Below are positions 1-6,142 of a stretch of DNA of 12,854 nucleotides, one piece after another. Source of the stretch: CALHKP01 sp963558075 (lineage in GTDB: Bacteria; Bacillota; Clostridia; Peptostreptococcales; Anaerovoracaceae); NCBI GenBank assembly GCA_963558075.1, contig CAUWFN010000051.1, positions 1 through 12,854 on the forward strand. The letters run 5' to 3'. The notes below the pieces were generated by a model that saw only the letters and a list, made by a program, of their open reading frames with translations, was not told the DNA's origin and did no database searches. Numbering within the stretch: the first letter of the stretch is position 1; the number at the start of each line of letters is the position of its first letter. Position numbers and translations under genes: made by a program.

Positions 1-1
1 T

Positions 2-685
2 GGAAGAGCTATAGTTGAAAAATTTGCGAAGGAAGGCTTTGATGTTGCCTTTATATATAAAGAAAATGATGAAGCCGCAAAGGAGGTTTCTGAGACAACT
101 GGAGCCCTTTCTATGAGATGCGATGTCAGGGACAAAGAGGGCCTGAAGGAGGCTGTGAAAAATGCGAAAATATATTTCGGTGTGAGAAGTTTTGATGTTC
201 TTGTATGCAATGCAGGAATAAGCAGAAACGGAACTGTAACATGGCTCAGCGATGAAGATAACCAAGATACGATGGATGTTAATTTTGGGGGTGTTCTAAA
301 TGCGGTGAGGGCGGAGCTTCCTTCGATGATTTCTGAAAAAAAGGGCGCGATTGTAAATATTTCGTCCATGTGGGGACTAGCGGGTGCATCCTGTGAAAGC
401 GTTTATGCTGCATCAAAGGCGGCGGTAATAGGACTTACAAAAAGCCTTGCAAGGGAGGTTGGAATTTCTGGAATACGTGTAAATGCAGTGGCTCCTGGAG
501 TTATTATGACAGATATGTGTAAGGTCATAGATAATTGTGTAATTGAGAGCCTAAAGGAGGAGACTCCGCTTATGAGAACGGGTACTGGGGAAGATGTTGC
601 AGAGGCTGTGTATTTTCTTGCATCGGAAAAGGCGGGATTTATAACAGGCCAAGTACTTGGTGTTGATGGGGGCTTTATTGTTTAG
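2..685 (+). CDS. fabG: FabG-like short-chain dehydrogenase/reductase, 5' end missing
   Basis: An NAD(P)-dependent short-chain reductase, most likely 3-oxoacyl-[acyl carrier protein] reductase, the first reduction step of type II fatty acid elongation in the cytoplasm. The frame is open from base 2, giving 227 visible residues. It starts at the 'GRAI' end of the N-terminal TGxxxGIG cofactor loop, so roughly 15-20 residues lie upstream of the window. The visible fragment has the NAG motif (about residues 70-72), the catalytic Ser in 'NISSMWG' (about 122) and the YxxxK pair in 'YAASK' (Tyr 135, Lys 139). It ends in 'ITGQVLGVDGG', the usual FabG C-terminus. The ATG at 113 is internal and not the start. 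Length and motifs fit FabG, but other SDR enzymes of this length look alike and the usual fab neighbours are not visible, so the substrate is inferred. Confidence 0.9.
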   Translation, partial: GRAIVEKFAKEGFDVAFIYKENDEAAKEVSETTGALSMRCDVRDKEGLKEAVKNAKIYFGVRSFDVLVCNAGISRNGTVTWLSDEDNQDTMDVNFGGVLNAVRAELPSMISEKKGAIVNISSMWGLAGASCESVYAASKAAVIGLTKSLAREVGISGIRVNAVAPGVIMTDMCKVIDNCVIESLKEETPLMRTGTGEDVAEAVYFLASEKAGFITGQVLGVDGGFIV

Positions 686-765
686 TTTTTTTGTGCAAAG
701 AAGTGAGTTTTCAATATAAAAAATTTAATCGATTTTTATATTATATTGTTATGCAAAAAATACGA

Positions 766-794
766 CAAGGGAAAGAAAGACATTCTTTCCCTTG
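766..794 (-). terminator. Intrinsic terminator of the - strand two-gene unit
   Basis: A perfect 12-bp inverted repeat (CAAGGGAAAGAA at 766-777 and its complement at 783-794) encloses a 5-nt loop. Read on the - strand it is followed after four bases by a T-rich run (complement of the A-run near 755-760), and it lies 38 bp past the stop of the 59-residue gene. On the + strand there is no T-tract after the hairpin, so termination of the FabG transcript here is less certain, though the convergent layout would suit a shared structure. Confidence 0.75.
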
Positions 795-831
795 CATCAA
801 CAAAATTAATAGGTATATATGATATTGATTT

Positions 832-1011
832 TTAATAATCCTCTTCATCAGTGGACCAGCTAGATATAATATGTAACTCTCCTGAATCAAGCTCCATTGC
901 CATATTATTTGATATTCGCATCAATAAGTCTCCATTAGAATCCATTGCCATGTTATCGGAGAGTGAATATGCAAAATCTCCGTCGTCGTAATCAAAAAAA
1001 TATTTTCCCAT
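832..1011 (-). CDS. Small acidic protein with internal repeat (59 aa), unknown function
   Basis: A short gene. It starts with ATG at 1011-1009, behind an AGAGGTG ribosome binding site five bases upstream, and stops at 832-834. The product is 59 residues, rich in Asp, Ser, Met and Asn, with no membrane segment. It opens 'MGKYFFDYDDGDFAYS' and ends 'SSWSTDEEDY'. Its centre is a duplicated unit: 'SDNMAMDSNGDL' (residues 18-29) and 'SNNMAMELDSGEL' (34-46), about 16 residues apart, suggesting a small beta-rich fold made of two similar hairpins. It lies 56 bp downstream of the nucleotidyltransferase-like gene on the same strand and before a terminator, so the two are probably cotranscribed. I do not recognise an assigned function. 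A partner or antitoxin-like role for the upstream protein is only a guess from the pairing. Confidence 0.8.
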   Translation of the reverse strand: MGKYFFDYDDGDFAYSLSDNMAMDSNGDLLMRISNNMAMELDSGELHIISSWSTDEEDY

Positions 1012-1067
1012 GTAGCACCTCTTTTGTAAATCTAAAATACATCAAAAACTATTCTATGATTTTGATA

Positions 1068-1718
1068 TCAATAATACCCATTTTGTTGACAAATGTAATG
1101 GATTGTTTCGGCAAAAAGTGATCTGGACTTTTTATTATCATCGGTGTTTGTATTTTTTCTATAAATGTAATCATCTCTAACTTCCTGCCATAGTTTATGT
1201 TTTTTTATCCACTTTACTTTGTCGGTAAGATTATAATATCCTTTGGGTTGATATTCCCAAGAATAAATATTTTGTTTTTTGTTATATCGAATATATTGTT
1301 GTCGTCCATCAAGGCATTCATGCGTAATGCAAAAATCGCAACTATGCTTGATGCGGGAGTTAGCTATATCCCTCACTTTGATGGTGAGAACGCGTGTTGA
1401 ATCTTCGGTATAATCATATAATATTGATGAAAATCCGTGATTATGAGTGGCCCTATCGAGACCATTGCGAAGAATATCTCGTATTTCTTTGGCAGAATAA
1501 CCTTCACTAGAATCATTTATCTCTATATTTACATCAAAGTCAAAACCAGTGTTAGAATTCTTGTCGCGAGTTATCATATTTCGTTTGCTACTCCCCACAA
1601 AATGATATTTAAAAGTAAAATAACATCCAACCTCATTCTGTAACCTAGCGATGATTTTAAGAATATTTTCTTTAATCGGCTTCCATTCTTCTTTTTGAAC
1701 GTACTCAAAATTATGCAT
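1068..1718 (-). CDS. Putative nucleotidyltransferase-fold protein, unknown function
   Basis: A 216-residue soluble protein with no membrane segment. The pattern resembles a minimal pol-beta-superfamily nucleotidyltransferase: a Gly-Ser turn in 'FVGSSKRNM' (G42, S43), then an Asp-x-Asp pair in 'GFDFDVNIEI' (D60, D62) and a possible third carboxylate in 'SCDFCI' (D128). The second half is basic and aromatic. If the fold is right, it would transfer a nucleotide to a protein, RNA or small molecule; the substrate is unknown. It is shorter than typical CBASS cyclases and longer than MNT antitoxins. The start at 1718 is supported by a TAGGAGGT site at 1725-1732, six bases upstream. It appears more AT-rich than its neighbours and is the only - strand gene group here, which hints at acquired DNA. 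Coding status is firm; the family call is tentative. Confidence 0.8.
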   Translation of the reverse strand: MHNFEYVQKEEWKPIKENILKIIARLQNEVGCYFTFKYHFVGSSKRNMITRDKNSNTGFDFDVNIEINDSSEGYSAKEIRDILRNGLDRATHNHGFSSILYDYTEDSTRVLTIKVRDIANSRIKHSCDFCITHECLDGRQQYIRYNKKQNIYSWEYQPKGYYNLTDKVKWIKKHKLWQEVRDDYIYRKNTNTDDNKKSRSLFAETIHYICQQNGYY

Positions 1719-1752
1719 ATTAATACCTCCTATTATCCCAAGCCGCCCAAAA

Positions 1753-1768
1753 AGATTTTATAAAATCT
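1753..1768. repeat. 16-bp perfect palindrome in the leader of the nucleotidyltransferase-like gene
   Basis: AGATTTTATAAAATCT is self-complementary over all 16 bases. It lies between the candidate promoter (1774-1807) and the ribosome binding site (1725-1732) of the - strand gene. The placement would suit a repressor operator just downstream of the start point. It is AT-rich, so a chance origin is possible. Confidence 0.5.
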
Positions 1769-1780
1769 AAATCATTATAG

Positions 1781-1807
1781 TTTATACTTACCATACAAAA
1801 ATGTCAA
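1781..1807 (-). promoter_or_regulatory. Candidate sigma-A promoter for the nucleotidyltransferase-like gene
   Basis: On the - strand a perfect TTGACA (1807-1802) is followed by TATAAA after 15 bases (1786-1781) or TAAACT after 17 (1784-1779). A TATAAT also occurs at 1779-1774 but at too wide a spacing. The leader to the ATG at 1718 would be roughly 55 bases. The -35 is convincing; which -10 is used cannot be decided. Confidence 0.5.
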
Positions 1808-1851
1808 TAACAAAAAATACGCCTTTGAAAACAAAAATAGTTGAGACTTTC

Positions 1852-1909
1852 GTTCCTAACATAATCATGTAATAAGAGCCTTTTGCATTTAAAATGATTT
1901 TTTAGGAAC
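1852..1909. repeat. 58-bp imperfect inverted repeat in the divergent intergenic region
   Basis: Outer arms GTTCCTAA (1852-1859) and TTAGGAAC (1902-1909) are perfect complements. Inner arms AATCAT (1863-1868) and ATGATT (1894-1899) continue the helix after a 3/2-base internal loop, leaving a 25-base loop. Neither strand shows a T-tract after it, so it is not a standard terminator. It lies between the divergent promoters of the nucleotidyltransferase-like gene and the SEDS gene. It could be an operator, a small structured RNA or the remnant of a small mobile repeat; none can be shown from one copy. Confidence 0.55.
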
Positions 1910-1954
1910 ATCTTGATTTTCATTATACGTAAAACCTAGTGATTTCAATGCAAA

Positions 1955-1998
1955 TTAGTGTGACTTAGTGTGATTTATTTGTACATTAATACTATACT
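1955..1998 (+). promoter_or_regulatory. Tandem TTAGTGTGA repeat and weak promoter upstream of the SEDS gene
   Basis: TTAGTGTGA occurs twice in direct orientation (1955-1963 and 1965-1973), a 10-bp period that places both copies on one face of the helix. The second copy overlaps a weak -35 (GTGATT, 1970-1975) set 17 bases before TATACT (1993-1998). This would give a leader of about 70-75 bases to the ATG at 2078. The repeat is clear; its regulatory role and the exact promoter are inferred. The rest of the 1719-2077 spacer holds the other elements listed and no convincing gene. Confidence 0.45.
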
Positions 1999-2077
1999 TA
2001 TACAGTGCAAATATTGAAAATATCACGGCTGTGTGTTACTATAAGCTTATTCAAAAGGCGAAAGGCGGAATAATTTT

Positions 2078-3877
2078 ATGGATAAAATACAGGAGATTTT
2101 GGCGGGGGCTAAGGATTTCTTTGTTGATACATGGGATGTGCTCTCTACACTTGCCTCATCACCTGATGGGGGAGGGCTTGTATATACGGCAGTCGCAAGA
2201 TGGATTTTTATTGCACTTGCGCTATTCATCGTTATCAAGTCAATCGTTTCGCTTCTGAAAAGTAAGAATCCTTCGGAAGTATGGGCATATTTTAATGTTA
2301 ACGATAACATCAGCTACCCGATTACACACTGGGAAAATGCTATAGGCCGTGCGAAAAACTGCGACCTTATAGTTGATGACCCTATGGCATCACGTAACCA
2401 GGGAACTCTGAGTAGAAGTGATGATGGAGTCTGGAGATTCAAGGATCTCGGATCCAAAAATGGAACCTATGTAAACGGAAAACGTGTTGACTCAGGGGCA
2501 TCTGTTGTAGTTGAACCTGGCGACGAAATTACGATAGGTCAGAGCAGATGCATGCTGTTTCCTATAAGCCTTGAGGAGCAGCGAAACAATATGCAGATGA
2601 GAGCATCTGACACTATATTGCTTTCGCCGTGGCCTTCACTTATTGCTATTACGATATTTCAGCTTATGACAGTGCTTCAGCTTAAGGTTTCTATTGGAGA
2701 GGAATTTTCTTCGAGCATAACTGTGTCATTTCTGGGACTAGCTATTTTGATGTGGGGATATGTGATATTCATGAGAAGTCTCAAGGGAAGAGGCTTTGAA
2801 ATGGAAACTATTGCATTTTTCCTCTGCACTCTCAGCCTTGCAGTCACGTCTAGTAAATATCCGACTGGCGTGCTCAAACAGTTTATCGCTATAACTATAG
2901 GCGTATTTCTGTTTGTAGCTATGTGCACATATCTGAGAAATCTAGAACGAGCAAAGGCTATAAGAATGTACATGTATGCAGCAGCTGCGCTACTTCTTGT
3001 GTTTAACCTTATTTTCGGTCAGACACTCTTTGGTGCGTCAAACTGGGTTGTTATAGGAGGAATTTCATTTCAGCCTTCAGAACTTGTAAAGCTTGCGTTT
3101 ATATGGGCGGGGGCTGCATCATTAGATGAGCTTTTGGAAAAGAAAAACTCTCTCATATTCATGCTGTTTTCCGGATTCTGTTTCTGCTGTTTAGCTCTAA
3201 TGGGAGACTTCGGAACAGCGATTATATTCTTTGTTACATTCCTTGTGATTTCTTTCCTTAGAAGTGGAGATTTCACAAAGCTTATACTGATTGTCGGAGT
3301 TGCATTTGTCGGCGGACTAATGGTCCTGAAGTTCAAATCTTATGTTGCTCATAGATTTGCAGCATGGGGACATGTATGGGAGATGGCAGATGATGCGGGA
3401 TTTCAGCAGACAAGAACTATGTCGGCCTCTGCAAGTGGCGGTCTAATAGGTGTTGGTGCAGGCGCAGGATGGCTCAAGAATATTCCTGCATCGGATACTG
3501 ACCTTGTATTCGGATTTTTGACAGAGGAGTGGGGACTTATCATTGCACTGCTTGCAATTTTGTCTCTCATTACGCTTTCGATTTTTGCTGTAAGGTCTAT
3601 TCTTGCAGGAAGATCAACATATTATACTATTGCATCATGCTCTGCGATGTCCATGTTCCTATTTCAGACTATGCTGAACGTATTTGGTTCTGTGGATCTT
3701 CTGCCTTTGACAGGCGTTACTCTTCCGTTTGTATCTAACGGAGGTACAAGTATGATATCAGCCTGGGGATTACTTGCTTTCCTTAAGGCTGCAGATACAA
3801 GAGCAAATGCAAGCTTTGCCGTTACTCAAAAGGATAAGGCTATACCAGCCGGAAGAAGAAGGAGGAGGGCAAAATAA
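2078..3877 (+). CDS. FHA domain-SEDS (RodA/FtsW family) peptidoglycan glycosyltransferase
   Basis: A 599-residue membrane protein. Residues 1-35 are amphipathic, about 37-60 form a first membrane helix, and about 85-160 form a cytoplasmic FHA domain with 'IGR' (89-91), 'SRNQ' (105-108) and 'DLGSKNGTYVNG' (123-134). The multi-pass SEDS domain runs from about 185 to 572. SEDS landmarks are 'FQPSE' (331-335), 'GDFGT' (376-380, carrying the conserved Asp of the family), 'TDLVFGFLTEEWG' (474-486) and 'TLPFVSNGGTS' (548-558). SEDS proteins polymerise lipid II into glycan strands with a cognate class B PBP, here the next gene, whose ATG overlaps this stop by one base. The FHA suggests docking to a Thr-phosphorylated partner; the usual SRxH histidine is Gln here. 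The C-terminus is strongly basic (RRRRR). The ribosome binding site (GGCGGA) is only moderate. Confidence 0.95.
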   Translation: MDKIQEILAGAKDFFVDTWDVLSTLASSPDGGGLVYTAVARWIFIALALFIVIKSIVSLLKSKNPSEVWAYFNVNDNISYPITHWENAIGRAKNCDLIVDDPMASRNQGTLSRSDDGVWRFKDLGSKNGTYVNGKRVDSGASVVVEPGDEITIGQSRCMLFPISLEEQRNNMQMRASDTILLSPWPSLIAITIFQLMTVLQLKVSIGEEFSSSITVSFLGLAILMWGYVIFMRSLKGRGFEMETIAFFLCTLSLAVTSSKYPTGVLKQFIAITIGVFLFVAMCTYLRNLERAKAIRMYMYAAAALLLVFNLIFGQTLFGASNWVVIGGISFQPSELVKLAFIWAGAASLDELLEKKNSLIFMLFSGFCFCCLALMGDFGTAIIFFVTFLVISFLRSGDFTKLILIVGVAFVGGLMVLKFKSYVAHRFAAWGHVWEMADDAGFQQTRTMSASASGGLIGVGAGAGWLKNIPASDTDLVFGFLTEEWGLIIALLAILSLITLSIFAVRSILAGRSTYYTIASCSAMSMFLFQTMLNVFGSVDLLPLTGVTLPFVSNGGTSMISAWGLLAFLKAADTRANASFAVTQKDKAIPAGRRRRRAK

Positions 3878-5199
3878 TGAAAAAACTAGAAAAAAGAGCG
3901 ATAATATGTCTAACTCTTGCAGCGGTTCTAATGGCAGGTCTTGTTCTATATGTTGTAAGATTTGTTAAAGACGGCGGAGATTGGGCTACATTCTACGGAA
4001 ACCAAAGCATATACGAAGACGGTATACTTAGCAGCGGTGCTGTATATGACAGAAACGGCGTACTTCTTGCACAAAACGGCGGAGGAACTATAACTTATTC
4101 AGATGACTCTGCGGTTAGAAAAGCAACTGTTCATGCTGTAGGCGATATGAAAGGAAATATTTCAACAGCAGCACTTAGCGTATTCAAAGATAAGCTCATA
4201 GGATATAACCTGATTACAGGAACATACAAAATGACAGGAAAAAGCAGCGATATAAAGCTGTCTATAGATGCAGACGTATCAAAGGCTGCCTACGAGGCTC
4301 TCGGCGGCAGAAATGGTTGTGTAGGCGTATACGATTACAAGTCCGGAGAAATCATCTGTATGGTGAGCACACCGACATTTGATCCATCATATGACCAGGG
4401 AGATTCTGCTGAAAGCGGAATGTATATAAACAAAGTGCTTTCATCAACTATGACTCCAGGTTCTATTTTCAAGCTAGTTACTTCTACAGCTGTAATAGAA
4501 AATGTTTCTGATATAGATTCATGGAGTTATGACTGCACTGGCGTACGATATGTAAACGGCGAGAAAATCGTATGTACTCATCCTCATGGCCATGTTGATT
4601 TCAACGAGGCGCTAGCTCAGTCATGTAACTGCGGCTACTCTGTTTTGACAGAGCAGGTCGGTGCAAACATGATGAAAGAATATGTCAAAAAATGCGGCCT
4701 TACTACGGCTTATGATGTAAACGGAGTCAAAACAGCCAAAGGTAGCTTTGAATTTCCGGAAAACGTGCCACTTAACCTAGGATGGGCGGGAATCGGTCAG
4801 TATCACGACCAGATTAACCCTATGTCGTTTATGGTATTTCTTGGAGCTGTAGCTGACGGAGGAAAGGCGGCAGAACCAAAGATGCTACACTCTGTTGTTT
4901 CTGTTCCTGCTAAGACTGATAGGATGTTTGAAACATCTACTGCAGATACTCTTGCTGCAATGATGAAAAACAACGTAGTTACAAACTACGGCGAAAGCAA
5001 CTTCCCTGATCTTGATATTTATGCAAAATCAGGTACTGCAGAGGTTGCAAACAAACAGCCTACTGCATGGTTTGCTGGATTTATAAGAAATCCTGACTAT
5101 CCATATGCATTCATCGTTTGTGTTGAAAATAGTGGATATGGTTCAGAAGTTGCGGCACCTGTTGCAAACACAGTGCTACAGACTGCAGTTAGCAAATAA
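3877..5199 (+). CDS. Class B penicillin-binding protein (peptidoglycan transpeptidase)
   Basis: A 440-residue D,D-transpeptidase that crosslinks peptidoglycan outside the membrane, anchored by one N-terminal helix (about residues 8-29). All three penicilloyl-serine transferase motifs are present: SxxK as 'SIFK' (active Ser 196, Lys 199), SxN as 'SCN' (249-251) and KSG (384-386) in 'YAKSGTAEV'. The N-terminal part before about residue 125 is short ('GAVYDRNGVLLA'), as in compact PbpA-type proteins that work with RodA-like SEDS partners. The ATG overlaps the upstream stop as TAATG and has a GGAGGAGG site at 3861-3868, so translation is coupled and stoichiometric production with the SEDS protein is likely. 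A terminator follows. Family certain; whether it serves elongation, division or sporulation is not shown. Confidence 0.95.
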   Translation: MKKLEKRAIICLTLAAVLMAGLVLYVVRFVKDGGDWATFYGNQSIYEDGILSSGAVYDRNGVLLAQNGGGTITYSDDSAVRKATVHAVGDMKGNISTAALSVFKDKLIGYNLITGTYKMTGKSSDIKLSIDADVSKAAYEALGGRNGCVGVYDYKSGEIICMVSTPTFDPSYDQGDSAESGMYINKVLSSTMTPGSIFKLVTSTAVIENVSDIDSWSYDCTGVRYVNGEKIVCTHPHGHVDFNEALAQSCNCGYSVLTEQVGANMMKEYVKKCGLTTAYDVNGVKTAKGSFEFPENVPLNLGWAGIGQYHDQINPMSFMVFLGAVADGGKAAEPKMLHSVVSVPAKTDRMFETSTADTLAAMMKNNVVTNYGESNFPDLDIYAKSGTAEVANKQPTAWFAGFIRNPDYPYAFIVCVENSGYGSEVAAPVANTVLQTAVSK

Positions 5200-5222
5200 A
5201 AATTAATTATAGTAATATTTTG

Positions 5223-5251
5223 AGGGATGTCTACATGGGCATCCCTTTTTT
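5223..5251 (+). terminator. Intrinsic terminator after the SEDS-PBP operon
   Basis: A 7-bp perfect stem (AGGGATG at 5223-5229 and CATCCCT at 5240-5246, 10-base loop) runs into six T's (5246-5251). It lies 24 bases past the PBP stop and separates this operon from the two-component genes. Confidence 0.88.
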
Positions 5252-5291
5252 CAGCATTTATTTTGTTCAGCCTAAAAGCATCAAAACATTT

Positions 5292-5313
5292 CTTAAGAAT
5301 TTTGTAAGAAATA
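5292..5313 (+). promoter_or_regulatory. Candidate OmpR-type response-regulator box (direct repeat)
   Basis: TAAGAA occurs twice with an 11-bp period (5294-5299 and 5305-5310), the first within a 10-bp palindrome TTCTTAAGAA (5290-5299). Direct repeats one helical turn apart are the usual binding layout of OmpR/PhoB regulators, and the site is about 70 bases upstream of such a gene, so autoregulation is a reasonable inference. A promoter must lie between here and 5360, but I could not fix a well-spaced -35/-10 pair; AATATA/TAATAT near 5342-5348 is the best -10. Confidence 0.4.
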
Positions 5314-5380
5314 TGTATGCTTATTTGTAATAATTGTGATTTAATATAAATGTAAAGCTAAAGGAAAGAGGAGATATGAC

Positions 5381-6067
5381 ATGAATATATTGGTATGCGA
5401 CGATGATAGAGAAATTGCAGGTGCAATCGAAATATATCTTAGAAATGAGGGCTATACTGTGCTGAAGGCTTTTGATGGTATTGAAGCGCTAAATGCTGTC
5501 AGAAACCATGAGATACACCTGATTATAATGGATGTTATGATGCCGCACATGGACGGAGTTCAGGCAACCATGAAGATAAGGGAAGAGAAAAACATACCGA
5601 TAATCATGCTATCTGCAAAATCGGAAGACTACGATAAAATCACAGGCCTTAATGTTGGGGCAGATGATTATGTAACAAAGCCTTTCAACCCTCTTGAGCT
5701 TATAGCTAGGGTGAAATCCCAGCTTCGAAGATATATGAATCTAGGATGTATGGACGAGCGAAAAAACGTTTTCCGTACAGGCGGACTTGAGGTCGATGAT
5801 GATAGCAAAACTGTTACGGTAGACGGCGAGTACGTTACGCTTACGCCTACTGAGTTTGGAATTCTTACATTTTTAACAAAGAATGCCGGCAGAGTATTTT
5901 CTATCGAAAGTATATACGAGGGCGTATGGAACGAGCCTGCATATAATCCGGAAAATACAGTTGCAGTTCATATCAGAAGGATCCGAGAAAAAATAGAAAT
6001 TAACCCGAAGGAGCCTAGATATCTTAAGGTTGTTTGGGGAATCGGATACAAAGTGGAAAAGTATTAG
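5381..6067 (+). CDS. OmpR/PhoB (VanR-like) response regulator
   Basis: A 228-residue DNA-binding response regulator. The receiver domain (1-120) has the acidic pair D8-D9, phospho-acceptor D51 in 'IIMDVMMP', S78 at the switch position and the conserved K100 in 'VTKPFNP'. The winged-helix effector domain (about 130-228) includes 'LTPTEFGILTFL', 'VAVHIRRIREKI' and the terminal 'WGIGYKVEK'. The closest look is to VanR-type regulators of Firmicutes, but no vancomycin-resistance genes are present, so the target genes are unknown; cell envelope genes are possible given the neighbours. The start is set by GAGGAG at 5368-5373, seven bases before the ATG. The cognate kinase follows 75 bases downstream. 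Confidence 0.95.
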   Translation: MNILVCDDDREIAGAIEIYLRNEGYTVLKAFDGIEALNAVRNHEIHLIIMDVMMPHMDGVQATMKIREEKNIPIIMLSAKSEDYDKITGLNVGADDYVTKPFNPLELIARVKSQLRRYMNLGCMDERKNVFRTGGLEVDDDSKTVTVDGEYVTLTPTEFGILTFLTKNAGRVFSIESIYEGVWNEPAYNPENTVAVHIRRIREKIEINPKEPRYLKVVWGIGYKVEKY

Positions 6068-6076
6068 AGATAAAAC

Positions 6077-6121
6077 ATCAAAGGAGTTTTCCGGATAAGC
6101 TTTGCCTTTCGGTCCTTTGAT
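6077..6121 (+). other. Hairpin between response regulator and kinase genes
   Basis: ATCAAAGGA (6077-6085) pairs perfectly with TCCTTTGAT (6113-6121), and CCG/CGG (6091-6093, 6110-6112) can extend it after a 5-base bulge. It fills most of the 75-base gap. There is no T-tract, so a full terminator is unlikely. It could act as a processing or stability element that sets regulator:kinase ratio. The kinase ribosome binding site (GGAG in 'gtggagataagtt') lies after it. Confidence 0.55.
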
Positions 6122-6142
6122 TGTGAAAAGTGGAGATAAGTT

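Noticed and set aside
713..742. AT-only inverted repeat after the FabG stop (AATATAAAAA with TTTTTATATT)
   Set aside because: A 10-bp stem with no G-C pairs, a 10-base loop and no clear T-tract is too weak to call a terminator.
1197..1643. Two + strand frames (1197-1400, 1437-1643) opposite the nucleotidyltransferase-like gene
   Set aside because: They are antisense shadows with hydrophobic low-complexity products and no ribosome binding sites, while the - strand gene has a strong one.
2041..2050. ATAAGCTTAT palindrome upstream of the SEDS gene
   Set aside because: Ten AT-rich bases are expected by chance at this density and there is no second element with it.
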